Source: Mesodorylaimus sp. YZB2_4 (taxonomy: Eukaryota; Nematoda; Enoplea; Dorylaimida; Dorylaimidae). From it: DNA of 64,000 nucleotides. Below the pieces are notes generated by a model, which did no database searches, was not told where the DNA came from, and saw only the letters and a list, made by a program, of their open reading frames with translations. The position numbers and the translations under genes were made by a program. The stretch lies in assembly GCA_030248295.1 (NCBI GenBank), contig JASANH010001516.1, positions 62,001 through 126,000 of the forward strand, written 5' to 3'. Below, in pieces: positions 33,063 to 45,102 of this stretch; position 1 is the stretch's first letter, and every line of letters starts with the position of its first letter.

Positions 33063-34485
33063 CCGCTATCAACGAACTGCGGGCTTAGGTCAAACCAGGT
33101 CAGCGGTAGAGCGCGGGAATGAGTTCCCGATGAAGATGAATGATGTTATGAAATATCGTGTCTTGGTTATGGACAACTGAAAATGACTGGCTTATCATTG
33201 ATTGTTAAAACAATCTGACGAACATTTGATAACAGTGTGATAAGAGGACCCCTCCTTTGTCTAATTCCAAATGCCAATTCCGAGTATTTTCGGAAAAGGA
33301 TAGGCCATGACATGACTCAATCTGGCGAGCTTCCTTTCGACTATGCATGTGGTAGAATCTTTTTAAAAGACCACCCACGACTAACTCAGGTTCACCAACT
33401 GCGTGATCGAAAACTCCTTTATCCAATTTGTCCATTTTCATTACTACTTTAGATCCTATTCGAACGTATTTTGAACGCGAGTCAGTCAAGAACAGCATTC
33501 TAGGCAGTGTATCAGTCTTTGGCACAACAGAGCATTCTCCTTGATTTTCCCCGAGTTTTTCATGCTTTCCGAATCTCTCTTGTCTGTGAACAGAACAGTA
33601 TAGTACAAATGCTGGTCATTGCCCTGGCCTGGCTGTCCATTCATAAGAGGGCATACGTGTCGCGCAGAATTCTTATCTGGTAACAACTGACCAAAGGCGG
33701 TTACAGCCAGTTTAGCGTACGGGGGACATCGGTCATCTTTGTCTCGTGGTCGTTCAGTGGGAAATTCCCGTTGTGGACTTGGTCCTCTTGATCCGTTTTC
33801 CATGGGTGTGGCGTGGACTTTGACTCTCGTGTCCGTGGACAAAAGTCTTACCACTTGCCCAAAACTTTACCTCACTTCATTTGACTGCCGCACCAATCCG
33901 ATAGTCAAATGAAGTGGTTGGCTGAAGAGAATCTGCCTTTCTGCTGGGTCGGGCCTGAGAAACAGCAGGGCAAAATTTGCTTTTTTAGCATAAAGAGACA
34001 TTGAAGCAGGGCGTCCTTTTTCTCCCACCCTCTTGATCCAGCCAGTCATGTCAATTCTACTGTATATCTGGCTACACTGCTGCTGTGTGCGGGTTATTAC
34101 TACGAGCGATGGGCAAAATCTTCTCCTTACAGTCAGTTGGACTTTCGACTTGTTTCCTTTCTGCACAACATTACTGCATCATCTCGCTTGACCCGCGCCT
34201 ATTGTCATTCGCTTTTTCTTTCTCCATTCATCCTCTCGAGTAAAATAGTCCGTTTAGGACTTGCTTGTGGAGAAACTTCTCTTCTCTTCTTCCGCTCGGT
34301 GTAAACCTATGCTTCGGCTTCAACAAACAAGCGCGTATTTAAAACTTTGTTACCTTGGACTCTCGCTGGCTGGCAATAGACTAGGCGAATGTGATTGATG
34401 CACTGGGTTTTCCGCCCTATTTCAACTTACGCTGCAGCCTCAAACCTGTTATCTCCGCCCACGGTTGGGTTTCGAACACGGTCAG
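33063..34485. other. Intergenic with minus-strand open frames of unknown nature
   Basis: Three consecutive minus-strand open frames (33205-33525, 33486-33854 and 33867-34166; 106, 122 and 99 codons) lie in a row. Their peptides (for example LELDKGGVLLSHCYQMF, PPYAKLAVTAFGQLLPDK and ADPAERQ-like segments) match no family I know. I cannot link them by good splice sites. They may be remnants of a mobile element. Confidence 0.3.
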
Positions 34486-34493
34486 TATATAAA
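34486..34493 (+). promoter_or_regulatory. TATA box upstream of Angel
   Basis: TATATAAA 92 nt before the Angel start codon, a workable distance for a short 5' UTR. Confidence 0.45.
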
Positions 34494-34584
34494 TCGAAAA
34501 AAGATTTTGTCAGCAGTTGCTCGCGGGGCCTCGAGGTGCCACCCGGCTGGTGAACGAGACTAGTGTTCTTTATACTCTTCCTCT

Positions 34585-36827
34585 TTGCACGTTCAAGTCG
34601 CAGACTCAGCGACTGCAAAGAAATCAGTACGCTGGCTCATGTTAGCTTCTGGTCGAGAAATTAGGAAGAAGAAGGGGATTTTAAAAATCATACTCGAGCA
34701 CACATCTCTCGCAATCACGACGTCCATTCAAAGAAAGTATTTAGTCCGAAAATGGTACGACGCCTTCAAAAGTTCCACCTATACGCCCGTTTCATCTGCC
34801 TCGACGACGGCGGATAAATATGCCACTGGGCCCAATGGCGGTGAATGGGCATGGCGTCCTACACCCTACTCCGCATTCCCACTACTACCGCCATCTTCTC
34901 CCATCGACCACACCGCCAATCAACAGCCCACTGAACAGGAACTGGTTCAAAATGTTGGCCTGTGGCTTCCGTTCTTTAGTAACAAGCATCCCAACACGCA
35001 AATTGGACGACGATTCTTCGCTCGCTTTTCCGGTCCCCAACCACTCAGCCGTACAGATTCGAAAAATAACGAATCGTGGCGTCAGAGTCAATCGGAGGAC
35101 ACTTACGATTTGGACGAAAATATTGTTAAATTATTGACTATGGAACCAAATCGACTTCCAAAGTCCTGCGACCCCATGTCCTACTGTTTTTGGAAGCACG
35201 GACTTCATCGCTACTTTGAGCCCGTCTCATCCGCCAAATCCTACTCTTCTTCCGCCCCTGATTCTCTCACTTTTACCGTATGCTCGTACAATGTGCTGTG
35301 CCAGCGAACCCTCACCTACTATGTGGAACAGCTGTACAGTCATTGCCCGTTCGAACATTTGACTTGGCAACGTCGATGGGCTCTGCTGGCGGTTGAACTT
35401 CAAATGTTGGACGCGGACGTGTTTTGCTTGCAGGAAGTACAGTACGATCATTTCGAACACAACTACATGCCATTGTTATCAAAACTAGGTAAGTGTGTCG
35501 AGGTCTCCATGAGATCCTTATCACACCCTGTATGCCTTGTTTACCTCTAGGCTACGATGGCACATTTAAGAAAAAACTTAAAAAGAAAAGCGACGGGTGC
35601 GCTACTTTCTGGCGAAGGGACAAGTTTAAACCAGTCCTAATACACCCTGTCGAGTACTCGTTTCCTGCACCGCACGATCATTCGGACAGTGTAGCCCTTA
35701 TCACAGTTCTGGAACCAGTGTCCAAGACGGAACGTAGAACCAATAGTGGTCCCGTGGTTGTGGCAAATACTCACTTGATCTATCAGCCCGCCCTCGGAGC
35801 CACCAAGCTATGCCAAGCAGCCTTGTTATTGGCCCATTTGCAGAAGGTACGTGTTCAGCTGCTATTCTTAAACCTGAGAGAGTGTTGTGAAAATTGATGG
35901 GAGGGAGGCCCTCGCTGCGGCATTTTCCTCAACTTCCCTCCTGGCTGGCACCGATCCACCGAGCCATTTCATTCTTACCAACTCTTTGTTGAGTGCTCTC
36001 ATCGTCAGACGATGAAAGTCGTCTGCCTATGTCAAACTAGATAAGCGTAGTCTCGCCAAAGTCCAAAGATCACATTTAGGAGCCTACGAAGCGAATCAGC
36101 GCACCGTCTGGGCTAGTTATAAATCACGAGTGCAACGCTCGATTGAATCACATGTCATTCACGTGATCGGCGCATGTTTTAGGTAACCAGGCAGTACAGT
36201 TGGTTCGAATCTAATTCTCCCGCTCCCCTAATTCTCTGTGGCGATTTCAATTCGACACCATACTCTCCACTCTATTCGCTCTTGATCGAGGGCCAATTAG
36301 AGTATGAGGGTTTGAACGGATGGGCAGTCTCGGGACAACAACACCAGCCCAACACCAGGTATCGCCGACTTAATTCGATTGGAGATGCCCAGTTAGGTCC
36401 TTCACTCCTGCCCGAAGGATCTGAATGTTCTGAACTGTGCACACTGGTCGATGATGTCCCGTGCGAGTCCGAGCAAGAGAAGCAAGACAGCGGTTGCCTG
36501 AGTCACTCGCTGAACCTAAGATCCGTCTACGACCACACGACCAAGTATGGCGAGCCTGAAGTGACCATGTTCCTGCACGATAAGTCCGAAGCAGTCGACT
36601 ACATCTTCTACTCAGTCGAGGACAAGACTATCAACAAGCCGCTGGTACCCGAGAATGGTCAAAACGCATGGACGACCAGCAACGTTCGTGAGAACGGACT
36701 GCAGTGTTTGGAACGATATCGCTTGCCTGGCCCGAGCCAGCTTGCGCGCACGATCGGATATCTGCCCAATCAGTACTGCGCGTCAGACCACTTACCTCTC
36801 ATGGCCAAGTTCGCCTTGGATAGATGA
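34585..36827 (+). CDS. Angel family (CCR4/EEP nuclease-fold protein)
   Basis: Member of the exonuclease-endonuclease-phosphatase superfamily related to CCR4; human ANGEL2 removes 2',3'-cyclic phosphates from RNA ends. Exons 34585-35488, 35551-35846 and 36183-36827 give about 614 residues. Active-site motifs are CSYNVLCQ (metal-binding Asn), CLQEVQYDHF (catalytic Glu), ANTHLIY, GDFNSTPYSPLY (Asp and Asn) and the terminal SDHLPLMAKF (Asp-His). All are intact. The N-terminal 220 residues are less conserved and include PFFSNKHPNTQIGRR. An insertion of about 60 residues follows the GDFN motif (SVSGQ ... ESEQEKQDSGC), also seen in ANGEL proteins. The start is the first ATG after the TATA box and is basic-rich, so a mitochondrial presequence is possible. 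Confidence 0.88.
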
Positions 36828-37713
36828 CCAAGAATGCTAGCCTTATGATCTGTGCGTGCTTTATCTTCGTGTGCGATAGTAGTGTCTGAGTCAGACAGTG
36901 TGCCACGAAGAGATGTATCATGTACCAAGTATGTGCATTGTCTGTCCTTGTTTGAATATACTGCCAACTTCGACTCGCCCTTGCAGGAAATCAAACACCT
37001 CTCTCGAATTCTTTCATGATCCATCGCGGCCCGCGTGCGAGCACTGTATAGGTGACCCACCTATGTACATGCATACTCTTACATGCAGCCTGTTGTGGTT
37101 CACCAGCCACATTTAATAGATGCACAGCCGAACAGCCATGCCCACATGGTTCGCAGTTGCAACACCATTCCGTGTAGCACATGCAAGACTGACCAAGGCC
37201 CATGTCATTTGTACACCCCTGCCAAAGCCTACTGCATCCCATAACGCTGACCTACCTGCTTTGTCCAGGGCCTCCTTCGTACTTCACCTCGGGGTCTCGA
37301 AACTCAACTCAACTCAACTTTCCCGCATTGCTACACACGCGTACGGGGCAAAAAGCTGGCTCTTTTTATCCCCATCCTATCCGCACCAACATCCGCTTTC
37401 ACGTGCCGACCTAACTTACTCACTGTTTTCGTCACATGAACTGCACGTGCACGTGTCAGCAGGCTAATTCATCCAAACACAACTAGAGTCAGGTTGTTAT
37501 CTCTAAAATCCAATCAAGACAATGCAAACCTATCGCCACATTCGAAAGCCAAAACACGGGCTCCCCAGTCCAGACAATACACAAGTGGGACTGGAAAGAG
37601 TGCGCACTGTGTGCGTCAACATCGGGTCACATGAGAGCGCAGTAAGCAAGCAACATTCGTGATCACAAGAAGTCTAAAAACTATGCACATGCTTCAAAAA
37701 TCGCAATTCGCAT
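36828..37713. other. Intergenic, convergent Angel and DNAJC28 3' ends
   Basis: Holds both 3' ends. No gene or clear poly(A) hexamer recognised. Confidence 0.45.
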
Positions 37714-40700
37714 TCAATGCGATTTTAGTGCAGAGAATAGCATCTGAAAAATGCCCATCGATTTTTCCTGTACACCACCGGCTTTTCGAACATCAGCATT
37801 GCCTTCCACCGACGGACCATCTACATGGTACCGAGATTCCTGCTCGATCAACCTGGTCGGCCCGTCGTCCTCCACTCGAGCTGGTGTTGTCCCGCAATCA
37901 GTGCCAGTCGTGTTCTCGAGACTAGAATTTAATTTCTTCAGCTCCTTATCCAACGAAAAGTGAACCATTTGTTTATGCAATGACGGTACGAGCAAGTTGA
38001 AACTGTCGATCCGTTTGTTCAATATCGAACAATCGTTTCGCAAACGAGCCACTGTTTCATTCCAGAATCGTTCACGTTCGTCGAATCGAATAAGAAATGA
38101 ATCATCGCCCACCTTCTTGCGAGACGAGGCCAAAGTGTCTTTGATTCGTCTCATCTCCGTCCGAATTTCTTTCTCCATCAGAACCCACTCGGGACAGAAT
38201 CCATTTTGGATAAGCACTTGGTTCAATTTGTGAGTCATCGAATCGAGATACGGGTTGTGATTGTCGTATGCTAATGGCTTTCCAACACCGGACAGGTTCT
38301 CGAACTCACCACGCCGCATCGATTCCTGAATCAGATCTTCCACCAAGCGATCCACGGCCGTCCTGAAAGACGAGAGAAATGTGGAACGCAAAATTGATAC
38401 ATACGGTATTTTTAGGCCACGATCGATTTGGGACTGCACTAACAGGTGATACAATCTAAGAAGTAAAAGGGTGCGACAGCGTGGCTGTGATGACAACATA
38501 TGAATTTGAATATTCTTTGGTTCGAAGCATCAGCAATCGAATATGCGGACAAAACTAGAGGCAAAAAGGGACCCAAATCGTAGGAGCGCATTATACTTTT
38601 GTACATCTTCAGACTACGATGCTCAGTACTGGGACTGGTTTTCATACATGATGGTATTCTCTCTTTTTATGTCTCCTTCAGAAGTACCTGCAGACGCATT
38701 CCTGCAGAGGTATTTGTGATTTGTATCTGCGCCGACGTGTCCCGGCAGACGAATCTGTATTCCTGTAGATGTTTTCCAGCAGAGGACCAATAAAGAGAGC
38801 ATCTAGACTCATTGTTGCTTGGTAAGTCGTGCCTGCAATTCCGCTTATAGGTAGCGACAAATCACCCATTTTGAGCGGTTTAACATATAAGGTGTTCCAG
38901 CTCAACATTGCGTTACGATGAGGGGCAACGAGTTCTTTACGATTCCAGCGAACAGCGATTCTAGCCGCCTTCAGTAGCCCTAGGTGTCGAGCCCCTAGGG
39001 TGTTTTTATGAGGGGAGTACCTTATATGCCGCTGAAACATTAAACAACCCATACTATGCCAAGGCCCTCAGTTTTAGCTCTCCCTACACCAAAATATTAC
39101 ACACCGTAACCTCTGTCAACACCCTCCAGCCCTCCGAGCCAACGAGGCAACCAGCTACAAGCTGCCAATGAGTCCCGTCCATGGTCAGCGGGAATGGGAA
39201 ACAAGGGAGGCAAGGGTGGCCCCTGTGTTTGATCGACTAAAAATCGTGTATCAAAGATATGTTTTACCCTGCTGCACCTGGGTCACTTCCCTATGCATTG
39301 TCGTACAGCTATCCCTAACATGATAGATTAAAAAACCACGTTTGTATTATAGCTCGAAGGTGCCGTTACCTGGCGTTATTAATGTGAAAAGCAAGCCTAT
39401 TTTTAATTGTAGCAACCTTTTTAACCAAAGTGTAAACTTAAAAAATGGACAGGAAAGCTATCCAGAGCCTCAGCTTCCAAAAAATTTAAGATTGCCCACA
39501 TCCTCAGCCTTATCTCACCCATGCGGTACTGCGGTGTATATGATGCTACGGGGGAGTGGCAATTTGTATTCATGCAATGCAAACTATCTCGCCATTTTTG
39601 AATTTGAGTTTATGGTGAAAAAATTGCAGTGCTCGTTTTCTAAAGAGGCTTCTGCCCCGAACAAACGTTATTACCCGCCTGCTATCGATAATTTCGTTTT
39701 CTCCAAATCGACATCTCCTCACAAGGGGAAAGGCCAGGAGCACACACATGAATGACCGGTATTCATGACTAACTTAGGTGTAAGAACTCACAAGACACGC
39801 ACAATAATTCGAAAAAGGCTGGCTGCAGGCTTACTCCTAAGCCCTTAGATCCACGCCACGCATGGACCCAGGCAGGACAGGGTCACCCCTGGGCAGCTGT
39901 GCACATAGGTACATTGACACGTTTTAGCTGGCCAAGACCAAGGCGGTGGCTGACTCTATAGCTAGTCCTATAGCCTTGTCTCATACTGTAGCCTAGTCCC
40001 TACAGCTTCTATACCTCTTACTCCTACAGCCTAGTCCCATCCAAACTCCCCTAATGACAGCGTTTGTTCGGGATCACTTTTTTCGGGATCTGGATCGGGA
40101 TTCGCTCAATCCCGGCCGGGATCGGGATCAGGATTTTTAGAGTGTTATTTTTTCACTTTTACTTCGATGTAGGTAAACTACAACCCGCCCCAAGTAGCCA
40201 GCAAATATAGAGCTAAAAACTTTTTTGCGTAGTATTCATCATGGCATTCAAAATCAGGCAAGCAAAAAGACCTAAAATAAGTCACCAATTAGAAAACAAA
40301 TCCCTCACTTCCTCTTAACCAGTTCAATCATACACCAAAATTTTTCCCGCACACCCTTCGGGGACACTCCCTTCCCGATCCCTTTCTCTCCCCTTCCCCT
40401 TCTTCTCACATCTCCACAACATTCAATCCCGACCAATTTTTTTCGGGATCGGGTTCGGGAGGGGCGATCCCGAACGAACGCTACCTAATGAGCCCGACCA
40501 TTCCTCAGGGCTCCCACCAGCTTGCTAGGATGAATTCAAAGGAGGGTTTTAGAGGATTTAGAGCAGAATTCTTCCAGATTTTAAGGAGATTTCGAACATA
40601 TTTTTTGCCAAACTGGTCACAAAGTAATTTTTCAGGCCTGAAATCTTACTTATACTCTACCGCTGCAGGTTACGTATTATCCTAACACAAAATCAAGGTA

Positions 40701-42444
40701 ACGGAAAAGTTATTACCGGGCCGCACAAAGTATATCCTTTTTTCAAAGTATAAAGTGTAAGTATAATTTCTGTGAGTTCCCCACGGGACTTGCAACCCGT
40801 TTTGCCAAGGCCAGCAGTCCTAATATGATAAGCGAGGGCGTGAAGTGATAATCTCTTACGGCAGTTTCCCTCTATGTGTATCCATGAGGAGCACCTGCAC
40901 ACGAGGGCACCCTGTGCCAGCATCAGCGCCCCAGGATGATACTGGCTGAGAAGGGAGGTCGCACACCAACTGACACTGACACTGACACAGACCAACTGAC
41001 AATGAGCCACCGCGGCTACTAAAAAGTATATCCTACTTATCCCTTCAAGCCCGCAAAGCGAGATTCCAGGCAAGGTCGTTTCTTCGCATGCTCCTTAACC
41101 ATAGATCTCGATCCCGACGTTTAGGCATCGAGAATCTGCATTAATCATGAGGCGAAAGCATTGAATAGAATTGAAGGTACCGCCTAAAGGTACTACAATA
41201 GCATATACGTACAGCAGAAGCAATTCTAGGGGCGGGAGGAATACTGACATGGCTTAGGTACCTATGCTTGTGCGTGTTCAGGCCTGTATCGCCTGGCTGC
41301 GTCCAATTTCCGCTTACATATACTGATTAATAGATTAGAAAGAGAAATTTCAAAAAGCTGTATGGCTGAACAGTGTGCATCAGTATGTAAAAAAGGCTCA
41401 TACGCGAGAAAAGGCATGAAATCCTGACCCTGATTCCGAAAAAAGTGCTCCTGACATATCGGTAACGCTCCTTATTTATTTCTTTTATTTCCCTTTGCAA
41501 CTGATTTCTCTAGGATCTCTGGTCCCAACTCAGGATTTTTTTACAGCGTTTTACAGAGATCATGATCATAAGAAACAAGCCAAATTTTAGAGGAGGATTA
41601 GAGGATTTAGGGGAGGGTATTGGAATCAAAGGAGGTTTTAGAGGATTTAGAGGATCTAGAGGGTGGTGGGAACCCTGTTCCTGGCGGTCGAGAAATCGAT
41701 AGGTAACCTGGCTGGAAACGCAACCACTCCGGTTGATGTTTCAGCCCTAGGTGTGGTCGTACGATTAAGCTTGTTCGAGTCGGAGTTATTTGGTCGCGAA
41801 AAAGTTGGTCCCATATCTCCCGCCGCCTAGGTGCGCTGGTTACTGTACACCGATCACGGAGATGGTTGGGCTTACCTTGTTTTCCACTTCCTCGCATATT
41901 CTCTCTCTTCGACCGTTTTCGTAATCAATGAATAATCAGCCTCGTTTCTCATCAACTTATTGACCATGTACTCGTTCACATTTTCGGATGCTTTCATGAC
42001 TCGATGTTGTTGATATTGCCGCATTCTCTGCGAAGGTGTGCCGTGCCCAACTCCACCATATTCCAAGTACTGACGATGCTGAGGAGCCGTATGCCGAATA
42101 TCGAAGATCTTAGGCACATTTTCTAATTCTTGTCGATCTTTGACACTGTAGTCGTTGTCCACAATGAATTTGTAGGCACTGTGCAATCGACGGAACGCGT
42201 CCACATTTGCCGACTTGCCACCGGTGTCCGGATGGTAGCGTTTCGCCAAATCTAGATAGCGAGCTTTTAATTCTTCTTTCGTACATGTCTGAGGCAAATC
42301 GAGGACTCGATAGCATTCGAGTAAATGTTCGCCAACGTCCGCGATGGTCTTCCCCGAACCAGTCGAGTAGGTCTGAATTCGAGACACGCTAGCCGACAAC
42401 GGATGAAGACAATTCCGAGAAGCCAGAAAAGTGTGCAGATTCAT
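37714..42444 (-). CDS. dnajc28: DnaJ homolog subfamily C member 28
   Basis: J-domain protein with a DUF1992 region, predicted mitochondrial. Two exons (41876-42444 and 37714-38362) separated by a 3.5-kb intron join in frame to 405 residues, close to human DNAJC28 (388). Residues 1-30 form a probable mitochondrial presequence (LASRNCLHPLSASVSRI). The J domain follows (YRVLDLPQTCTKEELKARYL) with the HPD motif in RYHPDTGG. The DUF1992 region spans the junction: VDRLVEDLIQESMRRGEFEN, LSGVGKPL, MTHKLNQVLIQNGFCPEWVL and LNKRIDSFNLLVPSL. I prefer the inner ATG at 42444 to the one at 42531 because it exposes the presequence. J proteins stimulate Hsp70 ATPase; the client of this one is not known. The large intron contains an intact MITE and a SINE. 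Confidence 0.9.
38660..39052 (-). other. Possible LINE-derived open frame in DNAJC28 intron
   Basis: A 124-codon minus-strand frame with peptides such as LGLLKAARIAVRWNRKELVA and AMLSWNTLYVKPL. The spacing of Trp/Arg residues recalls the post-RT part of LINE ORF2, but I cannot confirm it. It is followed by AT-rich sequence with no gene features. Confidence 0.25.
40058..40483. mobile_element. hAT-type MITE with 8-bp target duplication
   Basis: 426 bp. The left end CAGCGTTTGTTCGGGATC (40058-40075) is the inverse of the right end GATCCCGAACGAACGCTA (40466-40483), with 2 mismatches in 18. The element is flanked by exact direct repeats CCTAATGA at 40050-40057 and 40484-40491. A YAG-starting inverted repeat with an 8-bp duplication is the hallmark of hAT transposons. 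There is no transposase frame, so it is non-autonomous. The interior is rich in GGGATCGGGATC strings near both ends. Confidence 0.88.
40790..41030 (-). repeat. SINE family A, in DNAJC28 intron
   Basis: On the minus strand, a CCGCGGTGGCTCATTG head is followed by a CAGTGT/CAGTTG microsatellite-like run and then CACAGGGTGCCCTCGTGTGC, the shared tail block. It is nearly parallel in layout to the copy at 9545-10030. Confidence 0.7.
41587..41690 (+). repeat. AGGATTAGAGGATTTAGG dispersed repeat, copy 2
   Basis: Plus-strand GAGGAGGATTAGAGGATTTA, TTGGAATCAAAGGAGGTTTT and then GGTGGTGGGAACCCTGT. The first two blocks match 12104-12163 in inverse orientation, and the last matches GCTGGTGGGAACCCTGT at about 13145-13160. 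Confidence 0.65.
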
Positions 42445-42970
42445 GACTAGAATGATATTCGAACAAGACTTTGCCTCTCCTCCAAAATATTTTTTTTTGT
42501 CCCTCTCCGCCCGCGTGTCTTCCGGAAGCATACTGTAGTCCGTGCGCGCACGTCCAAAGGACCTATTTCATAAAGGCGGCAATTTAAAATTTACATCAAT
42601 TATTCCATCATTGTGAGGTTGCGTGGTGCTCTCTGCGTGAAATTACGGCCTCGTCCAAGCAATTACTCGTTTCACTAGCTTAGTTGTTCGTCGTACGAGC
42701 AGGATTGATGAAAGGGTTGAAGAGAGGCTAGGACTGAATCAAGTATTGGAACGAGCCCACTAGCGAATTCGGACTGATTAGAAACCGGCCTGAGCATAAA
42801 ACCTCGTCGTACTCATCCTCTACGAGTGCCTATGTAGTCCATTTCCATTGGTGACAACCGTTTGTTCTCGAGTGCACGCCCATATAAGTCACTCCCATTG
42901 CGACACCGGTTTTCATTCTGGCCCATCGTAGAGCTCGAGGACGGTTGTACTCTTTGAATGACTGTCACTC
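42445..42970. promoter_or_regulatory. Bidirectional upstream region, DNAJC28 / MPV17L2
   Basis: Only 526 nt separate the two divergent start codons. No TATA box is evident. Shared regulation of these two mitochondrial genes is an inference from spacing alone. Confidence 0.45.
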
Positions 42971-44197
42971 ATGATGGCTAGTAGCGCGATTAGTCGAACC
43001 GTCAATCGTTCAATCAAATATTTATTCTCTGGCCGATGCCTACTGATCACAAACACATGCTCGTCGTGTGCTCTGTTGGGTCTGGGTGACTTTATACAAC
43101 AGACTATCGGCATCCGAATCAATCGAACACAAACCCAATACGATTGGAAACGTACTGGTAAGTCGCACCCTTGTCCTACACGTCATGACGTAGTTGCCAG
43201 AATCGATCGAGCCGAGACCGAGAGCTTTTATCAGTCAGGCGTGAATTATGGCACTCAAGGGAGACGGGTAGTCTTTTTTGCATGGCCATCATTAGTGCAC
43301 AGTTATTCTAAAGATTGTTCATTCGCTTAGCGTACGCTTTTTACGGATTTGAAAACGGTTCTCTCGATCAGGCCAGAACATGGAATCTCGTTGCCTTAAT
43401 TAATTTCCTCTCATTAGGGATTCAGACTGGCTAAGCAAAGAATGATTGCACCCGACTAACTTCTATGTGCATACAATAGACACCATTCGGATGGGGATCA
43501 ATGAGGCACTTGGAAAGGATTGGGAGAGTGCACCCAACAAAGGCTCATAATTGCCATGGCAGCACACTGTGATTGTGATGTGTTTCAGCTCGCTTTGCGG
43601 CCATGGGCTTAGTGATCGGACCGATGACTCATTACTGGTATGTCTTCCTCGATGGAACGCTGCCCGGAAAGTCACTGAAAACTGTCTTCAAGAAAATCGC
43701 CTGTGATCAAATTTCATGTCCCATCTTCTCTGCTGTCTATGTGACGGGTGAGTGCACTTTGTATGGCCATACAGGTGGCTCTCCGCACTGGCCCCTCCTT
43801 CCTTTCCAGGTCTTGGTGTCCTCGAAGGTCAAACGTTGTCATCCGCTTTCGCCGAGTATCGCCGCAAGTTCATAACTATTTACACAGTAAGCCCCCCTCC
43901 CCCCCCCCCCACCACCCTGACACTGCTACCTTTCAGCTGGACTGGTTCGTTTGGCCACCATGTCAAATGATCAATTTCATGTTCCTGCCTCCCCAGGCCC
44001 GTGTCGTGTACATCGGCTGCATCCAGCTGTTCTACAACACGTGCATGTCCTACATCAAGCACGAGGTAAAAGTGGCCCCTGCACCCAAAACGGTGCATGT
44101 CACTTCTCCGGCCTCTCCCAACTTTGCTCGGATAGCCAGCACCGGCAATACGAGTAGTCCAAGCAGATACGTAGACATCGACTGGGCCCGTATGTAG
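42971..44197 (+). CDS. MPV17-like protein 2 (mitochondrial inner membrane)
   Basis: Mpv17/PMP22 family; MPV17L2 associates with mitoribosomes in human cells. Exons 42971-43157, 43589-43747, 43810-43886 and 43937-44197 give 227 residues with consistent phases. Family landmarks: LLITNTCSSCALLGLGDFIQ near the N terminus, MGLVIGPMTHYWYVFLDGTL, KKIACDQISCPIFSAVYV, and the C-terminal signature LDWFVWPPCQMINFMFLPPQ. About four hydrophobic segments are present. After the conserved domain a Ser/Pro/Thr-rich tail of about 45 residues follows, longer than in most relatives. The stop is TAG. A run of about 14 C precedes exon 4 in the intron. Confidence 0.9.
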
Positions 44198-45102
44198 GCC
44201 ACACCCAGCTTTCTCATACTCCGAGTCTTCTGTACAAAGCCTTTATCTTATGCTTCCTTTGTGCCCGCCAGGACTGGGCGGTCGGTGGTAAGTGAGTGCA
44301 TACTAGACTCAAGTGACCCCGTGTTCACTGCGCTTCCATATGTGGTGTTCTTGTGACAGTGCTTTGCAGTAAAGCCAGCGATGCCCGATCGTGCATACTG
44401 TTCACGTGTCCGATCGTGTCACAAATACAATCAATCACTATTGCGTCCGCACATTTCGTTTCACACAGTGAGAAGACGGTAGAACCAGTCTACGTGCGTC
44501 ACACGGCCATCACTGAGCCACATTCCAAGTCAGTGAACACCGCCCACAATGGCGGCACCACATTTAAGACACGCCGACTGATCTTATCGCTCCCTAAACA
44601 CTACCTTAGTCGGCACAAATACTTAAAAAACCAGTACCTACCCGCCTAAATCCGTGATCCGCTTCACCCTGGCACTAGAACCAGCCAAATGGCCTATGGC
44701 TCTTGACGGCATCACTCCAAGCTAAAACATTATGAATCAACCACTTACTGGCCAGTTTGCAATTTCAAACACCCACAGAATCGAGTGCAACTCGTTTTTC
44801 TGACAGAAATTTCTGTCCGCAACGCACAGGATACGTTTTCAGGCCATTCAAGTTCCCGTCCCAGAAGGAAATTCATTGCAACAGGCAAACATACTCAGAC
44901 TGAACTCCCACACCACGGGCAGAGAAAAGTAGTTATCCAAACAAAACTTGTTGCCGACTCCATCCTAAGACAACTCAATAAACATTATCACGCACCCACG
45001 AACTAGGCGTGTCAAAATCAGACCTAGGAGTCGCTATCTTATTCCTGTCCTAATTTAGAGCAAACCCTGACTAATCTTTTCACACACTATTCACTGTCAC
45101 TA
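44198..45102. other. Intergenic, convergent MPV17L2 and NDUFA7 3' ends
   Basis: No gene recognised; one 98-codon open frame (44353-44649) has no domain. Confidence 0.45.

Noticed and set aside
33085..33130. tRNA half-like sequence AGCGGTAGAGCGCGGGAATG
   Set aside because: No T arm or acceptor stem follows; too short to call.
38364..38499. Extension of DNAJC28 exon 2 upstream as an open frame
   Set aside because: The frame is open, but the acceptor TCTTTCAG ending at 38363 is the one that joins exon 1 in phase; the upstream part does not match the family.
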